5,597 nucleotides of DNA from an uncultured Oscillospiraceae bacterium (GTDB lineage Bacteria; Bacillota; Clostridia; Oscillospirales; Oscillospiraceae): assembly GCA_904398675.1 (NCBI GenBank), contig CAJFPI010000057.1, positions 1-5,597 on the forward strand. The letters run 5' to 3'. Position 1 is the first letter of the stretch; every line of letters begins with the position of its first letter. The translations under genes and the position numbers were made by a program. Below are positions 1 through 4,608 of this stretch, piece after piece. Below the pieces are notes generated by a model. That model did not search any database. It was not told the DNA's origin and was given only the letters and a program-made list of their open reading frames with translations.

Positions 1-738
1 GCCGTGGTAGCTGTCGTCGGGGGTGGTGAGGCCGGGGAACTTGTCCGCGTGGGCCATCCAGTCGAAGTTGCCGCTGTCCACGATGGCCCCGCCGATAGCG
101 CTGGCGTGGCCGTCCATGTACTTGGTGGTGGAGTGGGTAACGATATCCGCGCCCCACTGGAAGGGGTGGCACAGGATGGGGGTGGCGAAGGTGTTGTCCA
201 CAATGAGGGGCACGCCGTGGGCGTGGGCGGCCCGGGCAAACTTCTCAATGTCCAGCACAGTGAGGGCGGGGTTGGCGATGGTCTCGCCGAACACCGCCTT
301 GGTGTTGGGGCGGAAGGCGGCGTTCAGCTCCTCCTCGGTGCAGTTTGGAGAGACGAAGGTGAACTCCACCCCCATCTTCTTCATGGTGACGGCAAAGAGG
401 TTGTAGGTGCCGCCGTAGATGCTGCTGGAGGACACCACATGGTCCCCGCAGGTGGCGATGTTGAACACGGCATAGAAGTTGGCCGCCTGGCCGGAGGAGG
501 TCAGCATGGCGGCGGCGCCCCCCTCCAGCGCGCAGATCTTTGCGGCCACAGTGTCGCAGGTGGGGTTCTGGAGGCGGCTGTAGAAGTAGCCCTCGGCCTC
601 CAGGTCAAAGAGCTTTCCCATATCCTCGCTGGTGTCGTACTTAAATGTAGTGGACTGGATGATGGGGATCTGGCGGGGCTGGCCGTTGCCGGGATGGTAG
701 CCGCCCTGGACACAGGTGGTTTCGATGCGGTTGCTCAT
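1..738 (-). CDS. metY: O-acetylhomoserine sulfhydrylase MetY (N-terminal 246 residues, cut by window edge)
   Basis: This PLP-dependent cytoplasmic enzyme of the Cys/Met metabolism (gamma-family) group makes homocysteine from O-acetylhomoserine and sulfide, the direct-sulfhydrylation route to methionine. Visible hallmarks are the N-terminal IETTCVQGGYHPG (residues 5-17), IIQSTTFKY (26-34), YSRLQNPT (53-60, phosphate-binding Tyr/Arg), SSGQAA (81-86), SSSSIYGGTYNL (103-114), VDNTFATP (180-187, with the Asp that contacts the PLP nitrogen) and THSTTKYMDGH (201-211), where Lys206 is the expected Schiff-base lysine. The start ATG at 738 is preceded by AAAGGAG with 8 nt spacing. Family members are about 425-430 residues long, so roughly 180 C-terminal residues lie outside the window. 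It is preceded by a Met/Cys-rich leader peptide and a terminator, which suggests attenuation control. A cystathionine gamma-synthase or methionine gamma-lyase is the alternative, but the long spacing and the TTC/QGGY N-terminus favour MetY. Confidence 0.93.
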   Translation of the reverse strand, partial: MSNRIETTCVQGGYHPGNGQPRQIPIIQSTTFKYDTSEDMGKLFDLEAEGYFYSRLQNPTCDTVAAKICALEGGAAAMLTSSGQAANFYAVFNIATCGDHVVSSSSIYGGTYNLFAVTMKKMGVEFTFVSPNCTEEELNAAFRPNTKAVFGETIANPALTVLDIEKFARAAHAHGVPLIVDNTFATPILCHPFQWGADIVTHSTTKYMDGHASAIGGAIVDSGNFDWMAHADKFPGLTTPDDSYHG

Positions 739-772
739 GGCGTTTTCTCCTTTTATGAATGATTATAATTGT

Positions 773-804
773 AAAATAAAAAGGGGCTGCCGTTCCGCAG
801 CCCC
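773..804 (-). terminator. Intrinsic terminator (attenuator) in the metY leader
   Basis: On the minus strand GGGGCTGC (804-797) pairs perfectly with GCAGCCCC (790-783) around the loop GGAACG (796-791). TTTTT, A and TTTT follow (782-773). An 8-bp GC-rich stem with a U-tract is a textbook rho-independent terminator. It lies between the leader peptide stop (834) and the metY start (738), so it would stop transcription before metY unless an alternative fold forms. Its position makes it an attenuator rather than the end of an upstream gene, because the only thing between the promoter and this stem is the short leader ORF. Confidence 0.88.
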
Positions 805-872
805 TGGATTCCCTGGTACCGGCCCTGGGGCCGCTACGCATGGATGGATAAAGCCGGGCGATGGGAACGACA
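788..872 (-). promoter_or_regulatory. Candidate antiterminator pairings of the metY attenuator
   Basis: Two leader segments can compete with the terminator. Pairing A: GCGGCCCC (834-827), which begins on the last base of the leader stop codon, pairs with GGGGCTGC (804-797), the whole 5' arm of the terminator, over 8 bp including one G-U. A ribosome releasing at the stop codon would cover this segment. Pairing B: TGTCGTTCC (872-864, leader codons 20-22) pairs with GGAACGGCA (796-788), the terminator loop and the start of its 3' arm, over 9 bp with one G-U. It can be extended by GCCC (859-856) with GGGC (803-800) across an internal loop. A small hairpin just after the stop, CGGCC/GGCCG (833-829 with 824-820), would compete with pairing A. 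Which fold matters in the cell is inference; the complementarities are seen directly. Confidence 0.6.
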
Positions 873-929
873 AAGCATGCACATGCGGCACATGTGCATC
901 GCCATCATCGCCATCGCGGTACGTTTCAT
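834..929 (-). CDS. Met/Cys-rich leader peptide of metY (31 aa)
   Basis: The peptide begins MKRTA, runs through MAMMAMHMCRMCMLC at residues 6-20, and ends RSHRPALSIHA before a TAG stop. Eight of 31 residues are Met (positions 1, 6, 8, 9, 11, 13, 16, 18) and three are Cys (14, 17, 20), all within the first 20 codons. The ATG at 929 has AAGGAG (943-938) 8 nt upstream and sits about 25 nt after the predicted transcription start. The same frame stays open upstream, but any earlier start would lie upstream of the predicted transcript start. The Met/Cys run, the short length, and the terminator about 30 nt after the stop match the layout of trp- or his-type leader peptides. Slow translation at Met or Cys codons would signal shortage of the product of the metY pathway. 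A metal-binding small protein is a less likely alternative. Confidence 0.83.
   Translation of the reverse strand: MKRTAMAMMAMHMCRMCMLCRSHRPALSIHA
877..899 (-). promoter_or_regulatory. Perfect 9-bp hairpin over the leader's Met/Cys codons
   Basis: ATGCACATG (899-891) is followed by TGCCG and then CATGTGCAT (885-877), the exact reverse complement. It covers leader codons 11-18, the core of the Met/Cys run. In classical attenuators a hairpin of this kind pauses RNA polymerase until the ribosome catches up, and melts when translated. That role here is inference. The repeated ATG/CAC/TGC codons are partly self-complementary, so some of the pairing may be a by-product of codon content. Confidence 0.55.
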
Positions 930-960
930 AGCCGGCTCTCCTTCCCACAGAATTTTCTTT

Positions 961-989
961 ATCATAGCAGGCTTGCCCCCATTTGTCAA
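961..989 (-). promoter_or_regulatory. Housekeeping promoter of the metY leader
   Basis: On the minus strand TTGACA (989-984), identical to the consensus, is separated by exactly 17 nt from TATGAT (966-961), 5 of 6 matches to the -10 consensus. Transcription is expected to start near 954, about 25 nt before the leader peptide ATG and about 215 nt before metY. The promoter is strong by sequence, which fits a system controlled after initiation by attenuation. No separate operator is apparent around it. Confidence 0.88.
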
Positions 990-1020
990 CCGGGGAGTGC
1001 GGACGCCTCCCTCTTCCCCC

Positions 1021-1049
1021 TTTTCAAAAGCGGATGGCTGCGGTATGAT
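1021..1049 (+). promoter_or_regulatory. Probable promoter of the GNAT gene
   Basis: TTTTCA (1021-1026, 4 of 6 to consensus) and TATGAT (1044-1049, 5 of 6) are separated by 17 nt, giving a start near 1056 and a leader of about 29 nt to the ATG at 1085. It is divergent from the metY leader promoter. The -35 element is weak, so confidence is moderate. Confidence 0.55.
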
Positions 1050-1084
1050 ATCTTCACCAGCCATACAAGGAGGCGAAGGACCGC

Positions 1085-1537
1085 ATGGAGCTTTTTGAAG
1101 TCAGGGAGAGGACGCCGGTCCTCATCGAACAGCTGACGGCCGTCTGGGAATCCTCCGTCCGGGCCACCCACCTTTTTCTGCCCGAGGAGGAAATCCTTGT
1201 GATCAAGGCGTATGTGCCCCAGGCGCTGGCGGAAGTCCCCCGCCTGGTGGTGCTGGCCGGCAGCGGGCATGTCCCGGCGGCTTTCATGGGCGTCGCAGGG
1301 GAAAGACTGGAGATGCTGTTTGTGGCGGCCCCGAAACGGGGACAGGGTCTTGGCGGCCGCCTGCTCCGCTACGGCGTGGAGGTCTGCGGCGTCCGGGAGC
1401 TGACGGTGAATGAGCAGAACCCCCAGGCCAGGAGCTTTTATGAGCACATGGGATTCCGTAGTTTCCGGCGGACCGACCGGGACGAGCAGGGGAGGCCGTA
1501 CCCCCTCCTCTATATGCGGCTTAACGGGTCCAACTGA
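1085..1537 (+). CDS. GNAT-family N-acetyltransferase, YjaB-like (150 aa)
   Basis: This is a small single-domain cytoplasmic acetyltransferase that would use acetyl-CoA to acetylate an amine; its substrate cannot be told from sequence. The acetyl-CoA pyrophosphate-binding motif A is RGQGLGG (residues 85-91), preceded by the beta-strand LEMLFV (75-80). NEQNPQARSFYEHMGF (109-124) forms the usual motif B region. The overall pattern, with VWESSVRATHLFL near the N-terminus (20-32), LTVNEQN, and a C-terminal GRPYPLLYM (136-144), strongly recalls E. coli YjaB, which is also about 150 residues long, so the gene looks complete. The ATG at 1085 has AAGGAGG (1067-1073) upstream with a slightly long 11-nt spacer. 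It is a single-gene unit with its own candidate promoter and a terminator shared with the convergent sigma operon. Confidence 0.9.
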   Translation: MELFEVRERTPVLIEQLTAVWESSVRATHLFLPEEEILVIKAYVPQALAEVPRLVVLAGSGHVPAAFMGVAGERLEMLFVAAPKRGQGLGGRLLRYGVEVCGVRELTVNEQNPQARSFYEHMGFRSFRRTDRDEQGRPYPLLYMRLNGSN

Positions 1538-1541
1538 CCGC

Positions 1542-1576
1542 AAAGGGCCGCCGGAGCTTATCTCCGGCGGCCCTTT
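1542..1576. terminator. Bidirectional terminator between convergent genes
   Basis: AAAGGGCCGCCGGAG (1542-1556) and CTCCGGCGGCCCTTT (1562-1576) form a perfect 15-bp stem around CTTAT. It begins four bases after the GNAT stop codon. The A and T runs at the base of the stem let it read as a terminator in either direction, although the U-tract is only TTT followed by a mixed CT stretch. It probably ends both the GNAT transcript and the leftward sigma/anti-sigma transcript. Confidence 0.8.
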
Positions 1577-1584
1577 CTCTGCCC

Positions 1585-1625
1585 GGGACAGCCGTCCCCA
1601 GGTGCGGCGCCTCAGCGGGCGCCGC
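1585..1625. other. Two further short hairpins in the convergent spacer
   Basis: GGGAC/GTCCC (1585-1589 with 1594-1598) and GCGGCGCC/GGCGCCGC (1604-1611 with 1618-1625) are perfect stems of 5 and 8 bp. Neither has a good U-tract. They may stabilise transcript ends or back up termination; no other role can be supported. Confidence 0.4.
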
Positions 1626-1667
1626 TCGTTCTCTCGCGCCGTCCCCTGACGAAATGGAAATGCGTGG

Positions 1668-2480
1668 TCAACCGGCGAACCCCAGCTCGGGATTGATGCC
1701 GCTGCTCTCCAGGAAGGCGTCCACCGCCGCCGGGTCCGCCTTGCTCTCGTCCAGAGGCAGGGTAAACAGGGCGTGGGGGCCGGCAACGCCCTCGGCAAAG
1801 GAGATGGAGCCATCCTCTGCCATGGAGAAAAGCTCCCGGCTGGGCAGGAATCCCTGATAGAAAGCCAGATACACCGTGTGATCGGCGAACATCTCCAGGC
1901 TCTGGGTGTCCAGCAGGTAGTAGACCACCCCGTCCCGGTCGATCCGGCGGGCCTGGGTTCCCAGGGTCCAGTTGTTTACCGCCGTGGGGGAGTAACCGGA
2001 CACCAGGGGCGTCAGGGTGTATTCCCCAGACGTAAAGTCGCTTTGGCTCAGGGGCGTGCCGTCAATGGAGGCCAGGGACACCACCACATAGGTCCGGTCC
2101 TCCTCCACATCCGCCGTCCACTGGCTGAGGCCCGCCCCGGTCACCAGCCCGGTGAGGGTGATGCGATAGCCCTCGCTCTCCACAGATTCGTTCAGCAGCA
2201 CTGCCCCCTCGCTCTGGAAGGCCTCCGCCAGCAGCGGGTCGCTCAGTTCCTCCGCCACCTGGGATGGGCTCAGCAGCACCGCCGCGGCGGATACGGACAC
2301 CACCAGCAGGGCGATCACGGCCGCCAGCACGGCGGGCCTGCGGAAAAGTTTTTGTTTCATGGTCAGTTCCTCCTGTTCTTGTTGTCTCGCCATCCCCAGC
2401 AGCAGCGCCTCGGTCCGCTCGTTGAAATCAGGAGAAAACGGGAGATGGTCAAAGGCCTCCCGGTACTGTTTTTTGTCCAT
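1668..2480 (-). CDS. Single-pass membrane protein, probable anti-sigma factor (270 aa)
   Basis: The N-terminal part (residues 1-48) is cytoplasmic and charged, with FDHLPFSPDFNERTEALL (10-27) typical of anti-sigma partners of clostridial ECF factors. A hydrophobic segment, PAVLAAVIALLVVSVSAAAVLL (about 49-70), is flanked on its inner side by MKQKLFRR, predicting an N-in topology. About 200 residues of Ser/Thr-rich, acidic sequence follow outside the cell. It resembles the DUF4179-type extracellular part of anti-sigma proteins, though I cannot confirm the family. The whole protein has no cysteine, so it is not a zinc-binding (HxxxCxxC) anti-sigma factor. The ATG overlaps the stop of the sigma gene as TGATG, implying translational coupling and matched amounts. 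The job as sigma inhibitor is inferred from this pairing and topology. Confidence 0.78.
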   Translation of the reverse strand: MDKKQYREAFDHLPFSPDFNERTEALLLGMARQQEQEELTMKQKLFRRPAVLAAVIALLVVSVSAAAVLLSPSQVAEELSDPLLAEAFQSEGAVLLNESVESEGYRITLTGLVTGAGLSQWTADVEEDRTYVVVSLASIDGTPLSQSDFTSGEYTLTPLVSGYSPTAVNNWTLGTQARRIDRDGVVYYLLDTQSLEMFADHTVYLAFYQGFLPSRELFSMAEDGSISFAEGVAGPHALFTLPLDESKADPAAVDAFLESSGINPELGFAG

Positions 2481-2968
2481 CAGTCCCCCTCCTTCAGCAT
2501 CCTCCGGAGCCGCTCGCGGCCCCGGGCCAGGCGGGTCCCCACCGTGGCGGCGGGCAGCCGCAGCAGCGCGGCGATCTCTTTGATGGAATATCCCTCATAG
2601 TAGTACAGGTGGACAACGGCGCTGTAGGCCGACGGCAGGGCGCGCACAGCGCTGAGCACTGCGCCGTCCCTGTCCTCTGCCCCCGCCCGGGCGGGGGTGT
2701 TCTCCGCTGTCTCCAGAGGGACGGTTCTTCCCGCGCCCCGGCGGCGGATGTCGCTGGCGCGGTGAAGGGTGGTGCGGATGAGCCAGGCTCTCTCGTGTCC
2801 GGCGTCCCGGAACGAGGGCTGGGAAGAGAGCAGCTTTAAGAACACGTCCTGCACGGCGTCCTCCGCGTCCTGGACACTGTCCAGCCGCGTACAGGCCAGC
2901 CGCAGCAGCATGCCGCTGTACTCCTCCACCAGGCGGTGAATGGCGTCCTCGGTACCGTATGGGGCCAT
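2480..2968 (-). CDS. ECF (extracytoplasmic function) RNA polymerase sigma factor (162 aa)
   Basis: This group 4 sigma-70 factor would direct RNA polymerase to a small regulon, probably in response to an envelope signal relayed by the downstream membrane protein. Region 2 is seen in LVEEYSGMLLRLACTRL (13-29), DAEDAVQDVFLKL (34-46) and ERAWLIRTTLHRASDIRRR (59-77). A variable linker runs over about 80-105, and region 4 with its helix-turn-helix lies in LPSAYSAVVHLYYYEGYSIKEIAALL (111-136) and ATVGTRLARGRERL (141-154). Length is normal for the family. I chose ATG at 2968 because GGGAG lies 8 nt upstream; the in-frame GTG at 2995 would add nine residues, has no comparable ribosome binding site, and falls inside the candidate promoter. 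It overlaps the next gene by one base. Confidence 0.92.
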   Translation of the reverse strand: MAPYGTEDAIHRLVEEYSGMLLRLACTRLDSVQDAEDAVQDVFLKLLSSQPSFRDAGHERAWLIRTTLHRASDIRRRGAGRTVPLETAENTPARAGAEDRDGAVLSAVRALPSAYSAVVHLYYYEGYSIKEIAALLRLPAATVGTRLARGRERLRRMLKEGD

Positions 2969-2988
2969 CTTCCTCACTCCCTTCGCCT

Positions 2989-3020
2989 CTAACACGGATG
3001 AGACAGCCGGAATTTTTCAC
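2989..3020 (-). promoter_or_regulatory. Candidate self-recognised ECF promoter of the sigma operon
   Basis: On the minus strand GTGAAAAATTCCGG (3020-3007) is followed by CATCCGTGTTAG (3000-2989), 21-32 nt before the sigma ATG. The A/T-rich -35-like block and CCGT-containing -10-like block resemble the layout of promoters used by ECF factors on their own operons in Bacillota. No good TTGACA/TATAAT pair was found in this position. Assignment rests on layout only. Confidence 0.4.
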
Positions 3021-3050
3021 CCGCCGCCTATTTTTCCCGCTCTTCCCGTC

Positions 3051-3079
3051 TTGTGCAGCCGCCGCGCCTGTGATACGAT
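3051..3079 (+). promoter_or_regulatory. Possible extended -10 promoter of the aldo/keto reductase gene
   Basis: TTGTGC (3051-3056), a 17-nt spacer and TACGAT (3074-3079) with the upstream TG of an extended -10 (TGATACGAT, 3071-3079). The start would be near 3086, leaving a leader of about 92 nt. That leader holds small hairpins: GCGC/GCGC at 3121-3132, and GGCGGC/GCCGCC (3133-3138 with 3150-3155) or the alternative GGCTC/GAGCC (3140-3152). None is followed by a U-tract. Confidence 0.42.
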
Positions 3080-3177
3080 GACATTACCATACCACAGTTT
3101 CCGCCGCCGGACCAGCCGGGGCGCTTTGGCGCGGCGGCAGGCTCTGAGAGCCGCCCCAGAGGAAGGAGACAGTTTCC

Positions 3178-4278
3178 ATGCAGTATAAGCTTTTTCAGGG
3201 GGACCGGATTTCCACCCTCGGCCTGGGCGGTCTCCGCCTGCCGGCTGAACCGGGAAACCCGGACCGGATCAGCCGGGAGGCCGCACAGCAGGTGGTGGAT
3301 GCGGCCATGGCCCGGGGCATCAACTACTTTGACACGTCCCACACCTATCAGCAGGGGGACTCCGAGCGGTTCCTGGGCGAGGCCCTGTCCCGCTATGACC
3401 GGGGCAGCTATTACCTGGCCACCAAATTCTATGTGACCTACCGGCAGGACATCGAAACCGTCTTTGCCGAGCAGCTGGCCCGGTGCCAGACGGAGTACTT
3501 TGACTTCTACCTCCTCCACTGCCTGGACGAGGGGACCATCGGCCCCTACACCGATCCGGAGCGGGACTACCTGGGCTTTTTGCTGCGGCAGCGGGATGCC
3601 GGGCGCATCCGCCACATCGGCTTTTCCTCCCACGCCGCCCCGGAGACGCTGGAGCGCTTTCTGGACTGGTACGACGGATTCGACATGGCCCTGATCCAGC
3701 TCAACTATATCGACTGGACGCTGCTGGACGGCAGGCGGCAGTATGAGCTCCTGACAGAGCACCGGATTCCCGTGTGGGTGATGGAGCCGCTGAAGGGCGG
3801 CCGCCTGGCCTCCCTGGACCGGTCCGCCGCCGCCATTCTGCGCGCCGCCGCGCCGGACCGCTCCCCCGCCTCCTGGGCCTTTCGGTTCCTGCAGGGGCTG
3901 AGCAATGTGCAGGTCGTTTTGAGCGGCATGTCCAGCCCGGCGCAGGTGCTGGAAAACGCCGCCCTCTTTGACAGCCCCCTGCCCCTGGACAGCGGGGAGC
4001 GGGATGTGCTGGACCGGGCGGCCGCCGCCTATCTCCGGACCATGGGCGTCCCCTGCTCCGCCTGCCGCTACTGCTGCGCGGCCTGCCCCGCCGGGCTGGA
4101 CATTCCCCTTTTGATCAAGGGCTACAACGAAAAGAGGATCAGCGGCGAGACCTGGAAAATTCCGGGCTTTTCAGAAACCAGGAGCGCCGCCGCCTGCCTG
4201 CAGTGCGGGACCTGCCTGGACCACTGCCCGCAGAAGATCCACATTCCGGCGATCATGCGGCAGCTGGCGGCGCGCTGA
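3178..4278 (+). CDS. Aldo/keto reductase fused to a C-terminal 2x[4Fe-4S] ferredoxin domain (366 aa)
   Basis: Residues 1 to about 280 form an aldo/keto reductase TIM barrel: LGLGGLRLP (14-22), INYFDTSHTY (48-57), LATKF (80-84), YFDFYLLH (107-114), GRIRHIGFSSH (142-152), IQLNYI (173-178) and VMEPLKGG (201-208). The catalytic tetrad can be assigned as Asp52, Tyr57, Lys83 and His114. The C-terminal part carries two CxxCxxCxxxCP motifs, Cys293/296/299/303 and Cys340/343/346/350, each expected to hold a [4Fe-4S] cluster; Cys300 is extra. This is the COG1453-type architecture common in anaerobes. It suggests electron exchange between a reduced cofactor, clusters and a carbonyl or alcohol substrate, which cannot be named. 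AAGGAG (3163-3168) precedes the ATG by 9 nt. It is monocistronic, with a strong terminator 34 nt downstream. Confidence 0.93.
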   Translation: MQYKLFQGDRISTLGLGGLRLPAEPGNPDRISREAAQQVVDAAMARGINYFDTSHTYQQGDSERFLGEALSRYDRGSYYLATKFYVTYRQDIETVFAEQLARCQTEYFDFYLLHCLDEGTIGPYTDPERDYLGFLLRQRDAGRIRHIGFSSHAAPETLERFLDWYDGFDMALIQLNYIDWTLLDGRRQYELLTEHRIPVWVMEPLKGGRLASLDRSAAAILRAAAPDRSPASWAFRFLQGLSNVQVVLSGMSSPAQVLENAALFDSPLPLDSGERDVLDRAAAAYLRTMGVPCSACRYCCAACPAGLDIPLLIKGYNEKRISGETWKIPGFSETRSAAACLQCGTCLDHCPQKIHIPAIMRQLAAR

Positions 4279-4311
4279 AATAAAAACCCCCCAGGGCCGC
4301 AAAAGCGGCAG

Positions 4312-4357
4312 AGCGGGCGTTCCCTTCCCGTGCCGGGAGGCGGAGCGCCCGCTTTTC
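4312..4357 (+). terminator. Strong intrinsic terminator after the aldo/keto reductase gene
   Basis: AGCGGGCGTTCC (4312-4323) pairs with GGAGCGCCCGCT (4342-4353) over 12 bp with one G-U. The stem continues as CTTCCCG (4324-4330) with CGGGAGG (4334-4340), leaving one bulged base and a TGC loop. TTTT then CTCC follow. The total of about 19 bp makes this a strong terminator for the upstream gene. Confidence 0.85.
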
Positions 4358-4519
4358 TCCCCTGCGCTCCCGCAGGCGCCGTCCCATGCCCGGCCCGCTC
4401 CGCCTGTGCGTCCGTTTCCTGCGGGTAAAAAGCGGCAGAGAGGGCATCCTGTTGGGGGATAAAATCGTGCTGCCGCCGCCTCGCTCTTCCGTTCGGGCTA
4501 AAATTCCTTCCAAACGGGC
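4358..4519. other. Spacer without a supported gene
   Basis: This is the middle of a 330-base gap between the aldo/keto reductase and copA. It holds a 6-bp hairpin, CCTGCG/CGCAGG (4361-4376), which may back up the terminator. The 13-base AAAAGCGGCAGAG occurs at 4301-4313 and again at 4428-4440; it is probably a chance or decayed repeat. Open frames on the minus strand here lack a plausible ribosome binding site, and their translation is arginine- and proline-rich in the way expected of random GC-rich DNA. Confidence 0.5.
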
Positions 4520-4548
4520 AATACAATCCGCGTCAAGTGTACTATACT
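4520..4548 (+). promoter_or_regulatory. Probable copA promoter
   Basis: TATACT (4543-4548, 5 of 6 to the -10 consensus) is 17 nt downstream of a weak -35 (AATACA, 4520-4525). The start would be near 4555, so the CsoR-like palindrome at 4562-4582 would lie just downstream of it, where a bound repressor could block initiation or escape. A weak -35 fits a repressed, metal-inducible promoter but lowers confidence. Confidence 0.5.
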
Positions 4549-4561
4549 GGTGCTGGACACA

Positions 4562-4582
4562 AAATACCCCATGGGGGTATTT
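4562..4582. promoter_or_regulatory. CsoR-like copper operator
   Basis: AAATACCCC (4562-4570) and GGGGTATTT (4574-4582) are perfect 9-bp inverted repeats around ATG. The TACCCC...GGGGTA core matches the known style of CsoR operators, for example the B. subtilis copZA site with TACCC and GGGGGTA half-sites. CsoR would repress without copper and leave DNA when it binds Cu(I). Its place directly ahead of a copper ATPase gene supports the call. The csoR gene itself is not in the window. Confidence 0.82.
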
Positions 4583-4608
4583 AATCAACTGCCAGGGAGG
4601 TTTCCAGG

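Noticed and set aside
4..762. Long plus-strand open frame of 252 codons opposite metY
   Set aside because: It is a shadow of metY: Gly/Val/His-rich translation with no domain motifs, produced by GC-rich codon bias on the other strand.
762..767. TATAAT on the minus strand close to metY, as an internal promoter after the terminator
   Set aside because: No -35-like element lies 16-18 nt upstream; that position is the GC-rich terminator stem. The match sits in an A/T-rich stretch and is probably chance, though low-level initiation cannot be excluded.
739..990. SAM riboswitch or Met T-box upstream of metY
   Set aside because: No SAM-I type multi-helix core and no T-box consensus (AGGGTGGNACCGCG-like) is visible on the minus strand. 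GGTACC at 814-819 is only superficially reminiscent, and most of the region is taken up by the leader ORF.
844..1098. Plus-strand ORF of 84 codons across the metY leader
   Set aside because: It has no ribosome binding site, overlaps the GNAT start, and its Ile/Ala/His-rich stretch is just the complement of the ATG/GCG-rich leader peptide.
1773..2600. Plus-strand open frame opposite the anti-sigma and sigma genes
   Set aside because: Its translation is low in complexity and Gln/Gly/His/Arg-rich, it has no ribosome binding site, and it spans two well-supported genes on the opposite strand.
4301..4440. 13-base direct repeat AAAAGCGGCAGAG at 4301-4313 and 4428-4440 as a mobile element end or regulator site
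   Set aside because: Only two copies, with no symmetry and no flanking inverted repeats or duplicated target site; the first copy touches the terminator stem. Probably chance.
4122..4588. Minus-strand open frames between the aldo/keto reductase and copA
   Set aside because: No plausible ribosome binding site or recognisable motif; they run across a strong plus-strand terminator, the copA promoter and the CsoR-like operator.
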